From Rhodospirillaceae bacterium (lineage in GTDB: Bacteria > Pseudomonadota > Alphaproteobacteria > Micavibrionales > Micavibrionaceae), in the NCBI GenBank assembly GCA_003452275.1, contig DMIT01000170.1, positions 3,420-10,320 of the forward strand: a stretch of 6,901 nucleotides of DNA, written 5' to 3'. Each line of letters opens with the position of its first letter. Position 1 is the first letter of the stretch. Under the pieces are notes generated by a model. It was not told where the DNA came from and ran no database searches. It worked only from the letters and a program-made list of their open reading frames with translations. This document shows, piece by piece, positions 1 to 6,310 of this stretch. Both the position numbers and the translations under genes were made by a program.

Positions 1-312
1 GCCATGGTTGCCACCGGCATTTCGATTGCTCTGCCGGCGGGATATGAATGTCAGGTTCGCCCGCGTTCCGGCCTTGCCGCCAAAAACGGAGTGACCGTCC
101 TCAATTCCCCGGGCACCGTAGATGCCGATTATCGTGGCGAAATCAAGGCGATCTTAATCAACCACGGCAAATCCCCCTTCACCATCGAACGCGGTATGCG
201 CATTGCCCAGATCGTGATTGCGCGATATGAACAGGCCGTATGGGATGTCCGTGACACCCTTGAGGAAACTTCCCGCGGCGCAGGCGGTTTCGGCTCTACA
301 GGCGTTAAATAA
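1..312 (+). CDS. dut: dUTP diphosphatase (dUTPase), 5' end cut off by the window
   Basis: Hydrolyses dUTP to dUMP and diphosphate in the cytoplasm, which keeps uracil out of DNA and supplies dUMP for thymidylate synthesis. The 103 visible residues carry four of the five motifs of trimeric dUTPases: RSGLA (nt 64-78), the uridine-binding stretch ending [10 protein letters not shown] with the probable catalytic Asp at nt 121-123, RGMRIAQ (nt 190-210), and the C-terminal arm [10 protein letters not shown] (nt 274-303) whose Phe closes over the substrate. Motif I and about 45-50 N-terminal residues lie upstream. The reading frame is open from base 1, so the ATG at nt 4 is probably an internal Met. 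The C-terminus is complete. The next gene starts 34 bases after the stop on the same strand, which suggests co-transcription. Family assignment is very secure. Confidence 0.97.
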   Translation, partial: AMVATGISIALPAGYECQVRPRSGLAAKNGVTVLNSPGTVDADYRGEIKAILINHGKSPFTIERGMRIAQIVIARYEQAVWDVRDTLEETSRGAGGFGSTGVK

Positions 313-334
313 GCCCCCATTTTTTCATGTTGTG

Positions 335-340
335 AAAGGA
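335..340 (+). promoter_or_regulatory. Shine-Dalgarno site for the DUF4139 gene
   Basis: AAAGGA lies 6 bases before the ATG at 347. It decides the start: the same frame is open back to an ATG at 218 inside dut, but that longer form would add 43 residues before an obvious signal peptide. Confidence 0.75.
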
Positions 341-346
341 AATCCC

Positions 347-2047
347 ATGTCACGTTTCTTGATGATTGCAGCCCTCTCTCCTTTGTGTCTTTTGCCGTCC
401 TTCGCAAAGGCCGATGTCATTGCCGCCGAGAACAGCAAGATTATGTCGGCCATTGTCTATACAGACCGCGCAACCGTCACCCGTCAGGCAGTCGTCCATT
501 TACCTGCCGGATCGCATAGCGTGACTTTTCAGGGACTTCCCGCCCAGATGTTACCGGATAGCCTCCGCGCTGAAGGTTCGGCGCTGGCGGCGGTCAAATT
601 CGGAGCCGTTGTCTATAAACAAGTCACGGCATCGGAAATTGCCAGCCCTCGGGCCAGCGAATTAAACGCCCAACTGGAAACATTACAGGATCAGAAAAAT
701 ATTCTGGACGGTGAAAAACAGGCTATCGAATCTAAAAAGATTTTCCTGAAAACCATCGGAAATCAGGCAGCACTGCGCACTAATGAAAATATCGCAGACA
801 TCAATTTAAAACCCGAACAATGGACACATGCCGCCCAGACCTTGTTCACCGCGATCAATGACGCTATGGCCGCCGGCGTGGCAGTCGATGTAAAACTCCG
901 CGACCTTGATAAAAAAATTGCGGCTGTCCAGAGTGAAATCAACGGGCTGGGGACAGGTCAATATAGTACCTATACCGTCACCGTCCCGCTCGAGACTCCG
1001 GCGGCGACACAATTGACTCTTGATTTAAGCTATCAGGTTAGCAATGCCAGCTGGAACCCTATCTATGATGCCCGCCTCAATACCGAGACCTCGAAAATGG
1101 ATCTTATCCAATACGGGGCCGTTCGCCAGAATAGCGGCGAGGACTGGAACGATATCAAACTGACCCTGTCCACCGCGCAACCCCAACGCGGCACCAGTCT
1201 TCCTGATCTGACGCCTTTCTGGGTCGATTTGTTTCGTCCGGAACTTTATAATACAAAAACTGCTGGCTTTGGGGGTGCGGGCAATAGCGCCCCTCTGGCT
1301 GCTGCCGCTCCGGCCATGATGGCAGAAAGTGCGGATGCCATGATGCGCGATCAGGCCCCGATGGAAATGGCCATCAAGAAAAAAGAAGCCAGCTTTACCA
1401 CCGCCAACATTACAAGCGGTGGCTTTGTCAGCGAATATCATATTCCGGGCCCCGCAAGCATTACGGCGGACGGAACGGAAACCAAAGTGATGGTCGGTCA
1501 ATTCGCAACCGAAAGCACTTTGCAAGTTCATATCAAACCACAAATCAGCACCGAAGCTTTTCTGGTTGCCAAAGCAAAGCTGAAGGGTGAAAGCCCTGTT
1601 CTGGAAGGGCAAGTCAGCCTGTTCCGCGATGGGGCCTTTGTCGGCAAATCCAACCTGCCCCTCCTTCGCCCTGACGAGGAATATGCGTTATTCTTTGGCG
1701 CGGACGATCAGGTCAGCGTCAAACGCAAACTATTGAAAGACGAAAAAACCGAAGCCGGCATGATATTGCGTGACAATATTCAGGAACGCCATTTCATCAC
1801 CGAGATTCAAAATCTGCATAGCAAGCCGGTGGTGATTGTGGTCAAGGAAACAACCCCTGTCGGGCGCAATGATAAAATCGCGACCACCATTCTGAAATCC
1901 GACACAACGGCGGGATATGAAATGGATTCCGCCAATATCAAAGGCCTGATGCGCTGGGAATTCACGGTTCAGCCAAAGGCCAGACAGGATGTCAAACTGG
2001 GTTGGAAAGTCACATGGCCGAAAGACACCGACCTGTCCGGATTATAA
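347..2047 (+). CDS. Exported DUF4140/DUF4139 domain protein (MuiA-like family), function unknown
   Basis: A 566-residue protein. Residues 1-22 form a Sec signal peptide: Arg3, a hydrophobic core, then AKA before Asp23, a good signal peptidase I site. The mature protein is probably periplasmic, as there is no later membrane segment or lipobox. Residues about 30-100 match the N-terminal DUF4140 pattern (VYTDRATVTR, then LPAGSHSVTFQGLP). Residues about 103-135 and 180-200 are Lys/Glu/Gln-rich helices likely to form a coiled coil. From about residue 208 to the end it resembles DUF4139: a beta-rich domain with SYQVSNASWNPIYDARL (229-245), SGEDWNDIKLTLSTAQP (263-279) and a C-terminal WEFTVQPKARQDVKLGWKVTWP. 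A Met/Ala-rich low-complexity stretch (about 306-345) interrupts it. Some relatives are annotated as mucoidy inhibitor A, but the biochemical role is not established and no catalytic motif is visible. It lies 34 bases after dut and 14 before mutS. Confidence 0.88.
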   Translation: MSRFLMIAALSPLCLLPSFAKADVIAAENSKIMSAIVYTDRATVTRQAVVHLPAGSHSVTFQGLPAQMLPDSLRAEGSALAAVKFGAVVYKQVTASEIASPRASELNAQLETLQDQKNILDGEKQAIESKKIFLKTIGNQAALRTNENIADINLKPEQWTHAAQTLFTAINDAMAAGVAVDVKLRDLDKKIAAVQSEINGLGTGQYSTYTVTVPLETPAATQLTLDLSYQVSNASWNPIYDARLNTETSKMDLIQYGAVRQNSGEDWNDIKLTLSTAQPQRGTSLPDLTPFWVDLFRPELYNTKTAGFGGAGNSAPLAAAAPAMMAESADAMMRDQAPMEMAIKKKEASFTTANITSGGFVSEYHIPGPASITADGTETKVMVGQFATESTLQVHIKPQISTEAFLVAKAKLKGESPVLEGQVSLFRDGAFVGKSNLPLLRPDEEYALFFGADDQVSVKRKLLKDEKTEAGMILRDNIQERHFITEIQNLHSKPVVIVVKETTPVGRNDKIATTILKSDTTAGYEMDSANIKGLMRWEFTVQPKARQDVKLGWKVTWPKDTDLSGL

Positions 2048-2050
2048 TAT

Positions 2051-2054
2051 AGGA
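2051..2054 (+). promoter_or_regulatory. Shine-Dalgarno site for mutS
   Basis: AGGA sits 7 bases before the ATG at 2062 and only 4 bases after the stop codon of the upstream gene. Such close packing suggests that ribosomes finishing the DUF4139 gene could help start mutS. Confidence 0.65.
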
Positions 2055-2061
2055 TATCAGC

Positions 2062-4734
2062 ATGAATACATCATCCGCCGCTTTGAAACAGCAACCTCTT
2101 CCGCAATCCCCCGAGGATTTTGTAGCCGCCGGTCATACGCCGATGATGGCGCAATATCACGCGGTAAAAGCCGCCCATCCGGATTGTTTGTTGTTTTATC
2201 GCATGGGCGATTTTTACGAGATGTTTTTTGACGATGCGCTGGTCGCTTCTAAAATCCTTGATCTCACTCTTACCAAACGCGGCAAAACCAGTGGTGATGA
2301 CATTGCGATGTGCGGCGTTCCTTTTCATGCGGCGGATGCCTATATCGCCCGCCTGATCCGCGCGGGGCAAAAAGTTGCCATTTGCGATCAGGTCGAAACC
2401 CCGGAACAGGCCAAACAGCGTGGCGGGTCAAAAGCCCTTGTCCGCCGCGAAGTTGTCCGCATTATTACGGCAGGAACCTTGATCGAGGATAATCTGCTCG
2501 ATTCCAAATCAAACAACTATCTGGCGGCCTATGTCGATATGAACGGGCAGGCAGGGATTGCCTTTGCCGATGTATCGACAGGTGAATTCCTGTTACAAAG
2601 TTTAAATACGATCGAAGCCAAATCGGCTTTGCAACGCCTGAACCCGAGCGAGATTATCTGCAAAAATGCGCAGGATTTCTCGGATGATCTGAATGCTATT
2701 TCCAGTGTCCGGCCATCTGGATTTTTCGACAGTGCCTCGGGCATTTTAAAACTCGAAAATCTATTCGGTATCAGCGAAGAAGATTTATCCAAAAATTTCT
2801 CCCGCGCGGAAATTGCGGCGGCAGGTGCCTTGTTGCATTACGTGGATGAAACGCAAAAAGGCCAGATCCCATATCTTTCTGCCCCCAAACGCATTGAAGG
2901 CTTTAAAACGGTTGATTTTGATCCTTCTACATTCCGTTCTCTGGAATTGGTCAAAACCCAATCAGGTGAACGCGAAGGCAGTTTGATCGACTTACTCGAC
3001 ACCGCCCAGACAGGCCCCGGATCACGTATGATCCAGTCGCGGTTACTTTCTCCGCTGCGCGATGTGGCGGAAATTAATCGCCGTCATGATGAAATCGAAT
3101 CCTTGATCGCGGCCTTTGATGTGACGCGCAATATTCGCGGCATTTTGAAAATGGTTCCGGATATGGAACGCGCCTTGGCGCGCCTCAGTTTGAATCGCGG
3201 CGGGCCACGTGATATGGCGGCGCTGCGCGACGGATTACATTATGCCGGACTGATCCGCGCGGCCTTGATTGAAAAAGGCATGGCGACGTCTGCTCTCGCC
3301 CGTTGCTGCGATCAGTTGCAACTAACGGAACGCCAGCATGATTATAAAGAAAAGCTGACCTCCGGATTGTCTGAATCGCTCCCCCTCTTGATGCGGGATG
3401 GCGGTTTCATTGCCGCCGGATTTTGCCCTCATCTTGATAAGGTGCGCAGCCTGAAATCGGAAACGCATCATCATATCGCCGCCCTGCAAACAAAATATGT
3501 GCAGGATACAGGGATTGATTCCCTGAAAATCACCCATAACAACGTGTTGGGATTCTTTATCGAAGTTCCCGCAAAACGCGCCGATGCGATGATGGTCAAA
3601 TCGGGCGATACGGATAATCCGTTTATCCATCGTCAGACCATGTCGAACGGGGTACGTTTCACGACCCCCGACTTATCAAACCTTGAACGCGATATCGCCG
3701 TTTCCGCAGAAAAAGCGCAAGCGATTGAAGAGGATTATTACAACCAGTTCCGTCATGAAGCCATGACCCTTGCCGATGATATATCCCGCGTTGCCCGCGG
3801 TCTGGCGGCCATCGACGTGGCGACCTCCATGGCAACCCTTGCCGTTGATAAATCCTACAGCCGCCCCCGCATTGACGATAGCGACGCCTTCGATATTCAG
3901 GGCGGGCGGCATCCGGTGGTGGAACAGGCCTTGGTAAAAAAACATACACGCTTCGCCCCGAATGACAGCAAATTGTCGGGAAGCGAAAAATTATGGCTGC
4001 TGACCGGCCCCAACATGGCCGGTAAATCAACCTTCTTGCGCCAGAATGCCCTGATTGCGATTATGGCGCAGGCCGGATTTTATGTGCCCGCCACATCCGC
4101 CCATATCGGTATTGTCGATAAAGTGTTCAGTCGCGTGGGGGCATCCGATGATCTGGCGCGGGGACATTCGACCTTTATGATCGAGATGGTTGAAACGGCG
4201 GCCATTTTGCAAAATGCCACGGCGAAATCATTGGTCATTCTGGATGAAATCGGGCGCGGAACGGCAACTTTTGACGGACTGTCCATCGCTTGGGCCACGC
4301 TTGAACATCTGCATAATACAATCAATTGCCGCGGCCTGTTCGCAACCCATTATCATGAATTGACGCAACTGAAATCCCAACTTTCGCACCTTGCCTGTTA
4401 CACCATGGATGTCAAAGACTGGAAAGATGAGATCATTTTCCTCCATACCGTCAAAGCCGGCAGTGCCGACCGGTCATATGGTATCCATGTCGCAAAACTT
4501 GCCGGTCTGCCCGAAACGGTGATTGACCGCGCTGCCGATGTGTTGCGTTTGCTCGAAGACAGCAAAGCGCGTGGCGGATCGGGCGCGGTTGCGGGACTGC
4601 CCTTATTTGCATCTCCCCCTTCACCACCCAAACCCAAAATATCTGCCGTGGAACAACGCCTATCGGAAATCAACCCCGATAGCCTGACCCCGCGCGAGGC
4701 GCTGGATATCCTCTATTCTCTTAAGTCGCTTTAG
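2062..4734 (+). CDS. mutS: DNA mismatch repair protein MutS
   Basis: Recognises mispaired and short unpaired bases and, in an ATP-dependent way, recruits MutL. The 890-residue protein is complete, slightly longer than E. coli MutS (853) because of about 16 extra N-terminal residues. In order: the mismatch-binding domain with GDFYEMF, where Phe51 and Glu53 form the F-x-E reading wedge; the connector; the lever and clamp, including HNNVLGFFIEVP (492-503); then the ATPase with GGRHPVVEQ (614-622), Walker A GPNMAGKST (649-657), DDLARGHSTFMIEM (696-709), Walker B LDE (727-729) and FATHYHE (760-766). SYGIHVAKLAGLP (805-817) belongs to the dimer interface. GLPLF (845-849) resembles a sliding-clamp-binding motif and precedes a Pro-rich linker. 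The tail NPDSLTPREALDILYSLKSL keeps Asp873 and Arg878, equivalent to the E. coli tetramer residues Asp835 and Arg840. Every key residue is present, so the protein should be active. Its last 14 bases overlap the convergent symporter gene. Confidence 0.99.
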   Translation: MNTSSAALKQQPLPQSPEDFVAAGHTPMMAQYHAVKAAHPDCLLFYRMGDFYEMFFDDALVASKILDLTLTKRGKTSGDDIAMCGVPFHAADAYIARLIRAGQKVAICDQVETPEQAKQRGGSKALVRREVVRIITAGTLIEDNLLDSKSNNYLAAYVDMNGQAGIAFADVSTGEFLLQSLNTIEAKSALQRLNPSEIICKNAQDFSDDLNAISSVRPSGFFDSASGILKLENLFGISEEDLSKNFSRAEIAAAGALLHYVDETQKGQIPYLSAPKRIEGFKTVDFDPSTFRSLELVKTQSGEREGSLIDLLDTAQTGPGSRMIQSRLLSPLRDVAEINRRHDEIESLIAAFDVTRNIRGILKMVPDMERALARLSLNRGGPRDMAALRDGLHYAGLIRAALIEKGMATSALARCCDQLQLTERQHDYKEKLTSGLSESLPLLMRDGGFIAAGFCPHLDKVRSLKSETHHHIAALQTKYVQDTGIDSLKITHNNVLGFFIEVPAKRADAMMVKSGDTDNPFIHRQTMSNGVRFTTPDLSNLERDIAVSAEKAQAIEEDYYNQFRHEAMTLADDISRVARGLAAIDVATSMATLAVDKSYSRPRIDDSDAFDIQGGRHPVVEQALVKKHTRFAPNDSKLSGSEKLWLLTGPNMAGKSTFLRQNALIAIMAQAGFYVPATSAHIGIVDKVFSRVGASDDLARGHSTFMIEMVETAAILQNATAKSLVILDEIGRGTATFDGLSIAWATLEHLHNTINCRGLFATHYHELTQLKSQLSHLACYTMDVKDWKDEIIFLHTVKAGSADRSYGIHVAKLAGLPETVIDRAADVLRLLEDSKARGGSGAVAGLPLFASPPSPPKPKISAVEQRLSEINPDSLTPREALDILYSLKSL

Positions 4735-6214
4735 GCGATTCGAAACTTTCATGCCCGTGTTTACCGGCATGAAGTTCGTCATGGATATGTTGGTTATGCG
4801 GCACATATTGCGGAACCAATGACCCGACGATCATGCCGAAGAAACTGGCAATCAATCCGGCAAATTGCGCCGGAATGAACGGATCATCCCCGCCGAATAA
4901 CAGGCATCCGATCCAGACGGCCAGCCCCGCGAAAATCGCGCATAAAGCGCCCTGATTGGTTGCACGTTTCCAGTAAACCCCAAAGGCCAGCGGAATAAAC
5001 GCCGACACCAATGTCACCTGATAGGCATTTTCAACCATGCTGAAAATGCTCAATTCGGAATTCACCGCATATAATGTGACAATTATCGTGAAGCCCAATG
5101 TGACGAAGCGCATCAGTTTCAGCAATTGCTTATCGGTCATCTGCGGCAACAGCGGTTTCAAAATATTTTCTGAAAACGACACTGATGGCGCAAGCAACGT
5201 GGCCGATGCGCAAGATTTGATCGCCGATAACAACGCCCCGAAAAAGAGAACCTGCGCAATGAAAGGAATTTTATCGCTCAACACCAGTTGCGGTAAAATC
5301 ATCTGCGGGTCACCACCTTCAGCCAGATTGCGGGCCACCATATCCGGATCGATCAGCGTTGCGGAATAGGCCAGAAACATCGGAACAAACGCGAACAGGA
5401 AATAAAGACTTCCACCCAGTACAGACCCCCACACGGCATATTTGATGGTACGGGCCGATTGTACGCGCTGGAAAACGTCCTGTTGCGGGATGGAGCCCAG
5501 CATCATGGTCATGGCGGCTGCGGCAAAGGCGATGATGTCTTTCAGATCCGCCGAGGGCCAGAATGTAAATTTTCCCGCGTCCTGCGCATGTTGGATCACC
5601 GCACCGACACCACCGTCAATCAGGCCGGACACTTCGCCGCCGATATAAAGCATCCCGATCACAATCACCACCATCTGGATCAAATCGGTGACAGCCACCG
5701 CCCACATCCCGCCAAAGAATGTATAAATCAGAATGGTCATCGACCCGATCCACATACCGGCAGTTTGTGAAATCGCCCCGTCGGATACGATATGAAAGAC
5801 TAGACCGAGGGCTGTAATCTGCGCCCCGACCCATCCCAGATATGATACGACGATAGCCAAAGTGGTCATAATTTCTGCAGTACGCCCATAACGTTTTTTA
5901 TAAAAATCGCCGATGGTCAGAAGTTTCATTTTATAAAGCGGGGCCGCGAAGAATAATCCCACGAAAATCAAGCAAAGCGATGCACCGAAAGGATCGGCGA
6001 CAATACCGCGCATATTCTCGCCCAGAAAAGTCGCGGGGATACCCAGTACGGTTTCAGACCCGAACCATGTCGCAAACACGGTGGCCACCACCATATAGAA
6101 AGGCAGATGCCGGCCGGCAATTGCGAAATCTTTGGTATTATGGACTTTTAGTGAAGCCACCAGACCGATGGCAACAGAAATAACCCAATAACCAATGACA
6201 AACCAAAGAAGCAT
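4721..6214 (-). CDS. Sodium:solute symporter family (SSS) transporter, substrate unknown
   Basis: An inner-membrane protein of 497 residues, expected to couple uptake of a small solute to the sodium gradient. It has about 13 hydrophobic helices with the N-terminus outside, the usual SSS layout. Family marks are DFAIAGRHLPFYM (29-41), ATWFGSETVLGIPA (48-61), the loop LTIGDFYKKRYGR (99-111), the signature region GGMWAVAVTDLIQMVVIVIG (168-187) and APSVSFSEN (342-350). In the helix that carries the Na2 site, residues 333-335 are Lys-Ser-Cys where PutP has Met-Ser-Thr (my alignment by eye). The C-terminal 30 residues are cytoplasmic and His-rich. I chose ATG 6214 because AGGGGA precedes it by 8 bases. 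An in-frame TTG at 6238 would add 8 residues but has no Shine-Dalgarno. The substrate cannot be read from sequence: SSS members carry proline, pantothenate, acetate, choline, sugars and others. It lies downstream of folP on the same strand. Confidence 0.9.
   Translation of the reverse strand: MLLWFVIGYWVISVAIGLVASLKVHNTKDFAIAGRHLPFYMVVATVFATWFGSETVLGIPATFLGENMRGIVADPFGASLCLIFVGLFFAAPLYKMKLLTIGDFYKKRYGRTAEIMTTLAIVVSYLGWVGAQITALGLVFHIVSDGAISQTAGMWIGSMTILIYTFFGGMWAVAVTDLIQMVVIVIGMLYIGGEVSGLIDGGVGAVIQHAQDAGKFTFWPSADLKDIIAFAAAAMTMMLGSIPQQDVFQRVQSARTIKYAVWGSVLGGSLYFLFAFVPMFLAYSATLIDPDMVARNLAEGGDPQMILPQLVLSDKIPFIAQVLFFGALLSAIKSCASATLLAPSVSFSENILKPLLPQMTDKQLLKLMRFVTLGFTIIVTLYAVNSELSIFSMVENAYQVTLVSAFIPLAFGVYWKRATNQGALCAIFAGLAVWIGCLLFGGDDPFIPAQFAGLIASFFGMIVGSLVPQYVPHNQHIHDELHAGKHGHESFESPKAT
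4744..4776. repeat. Inverted repeat (possible hairpin) just past the mutS stop
   Basis: TTCATGCC (4748-4755) and GGCATGAA (4766-4773) are a perfect 8-base inverted repeat around a 10-base loop. With T4747 bulged out, AAC (4744-4746) pairs with GTT (4774-4776), giving 11 pairs. It starts 10 bases after the mutS stop and lies within the codons of the symporter's His-rich tail. Neither strand has a T-run after the stem, so it is not a standard intrinsic terminator. It could instead define the mutS mRNA 3' end by blocking exonucleases, or be chance. Confidence 0.4.
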
Positions 6215-6222
6215 GTGCGCAA

Positions 6223-6228
6223 TCCCCT
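6223..6228 (-). promoter_or_regulatory. Shine-Dalgarno site for the symporter gene
   Basis: Read on the minus strand, AGGGGA lies 8 bases before the ATG at 6214. No comparable site precedes the alternative TTG at 6238, so this site favours the shorter, 497-residue protein. Confidence 0.65.
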
Positions 6229-6242
6229 GAATCAGCAAGAAA

Positions 6243-6248
6243 ATTATA
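6243..6248 (-). promoter_or_regulatory. Possible -10 element for the symporter gene
   Basis: A perfect TATAAT on the minus strand lies within a stretch that is 30 of 34 bases A or T (6239-6272). Transcription would begin near 6236, leaving a short leader of about 22 bases that contains the Shine-Dalgarno site before ATG 6214. No recognisable -35 hexamer sits 15-19 bases upstream, so the call rests on the -10 match, the AT-rich context and the geometry. Confidence 0.4.
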
Positions 6249-6275
6249 ATTTAAAAAATGCTACTTTATATTGGA

Positions 6276-6310
6276 AAATCGGCAAGAGTATTTTCATCCT
6301 GCGCCGATTT
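6276..6310 (-). terminator. Weak hairpin over the folP stop codon, possible terminator
   Basis: AAATCGGC (6276-6283) and GCCGATTT (6303-6310) form a perfect 8-base inverted repeat with a 19-base loop. In folP mRNA the first arm overlaps the stop codon, and the second ends in three U followed by one more U and CC. Half of the pairs are A-U, the loop is long and the U-run is short, so any termination would be partial. Together with the TATAAT downstream it would separate folP from the symporter gene. I found no other structure in the 94-base gap. Confidence 0.3.

Noticed and set aside
320..325. Run of six T after dut, as an intrinsic terminator
   Set aside because: No stable GC-rich hairpin precedes it; the best stem is about 4 bases (GGCT/AGCC) with a long loop.
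218..346. Longer DUF4139 protein starting at ATG 218 inside dut
   Set aside because: It would place 43 residues before a clean signal peptide and overlap dut by 95 bases. The Shine-Dalgarno at 335-340 points to ATG 347.
1025..1612. Open frame of 195 codons on the minus strand inside the DUF4139 gene
   Set aside because: Its translation shows no family motif, it lies wholly antisense to a well-supported gene, and its length is explained by the codon pattern of the plus strand.
2043..2048. Perfect TATAAT on the plus strand just before mutS, as a mutS promoter
   Set aside because: Transcription would begin near 2055, after the Shine-Dalgarno at 2051-2054 and only about 7 bases before the ATG. 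The best upstream hexamer (AAGACA, 2022-2027) has a 15-base spacer. The match also spans the stop codon of the DUF4139 gene, so chance is likelier.
6229..6233. GANTC site (CcrM-type methylation target) in the symporter leader
   Set aside because: GANTC occurs elsewhere in the window, including inside coding regions (for example 4737-4741), so one site near a start is not meaningful by itself.
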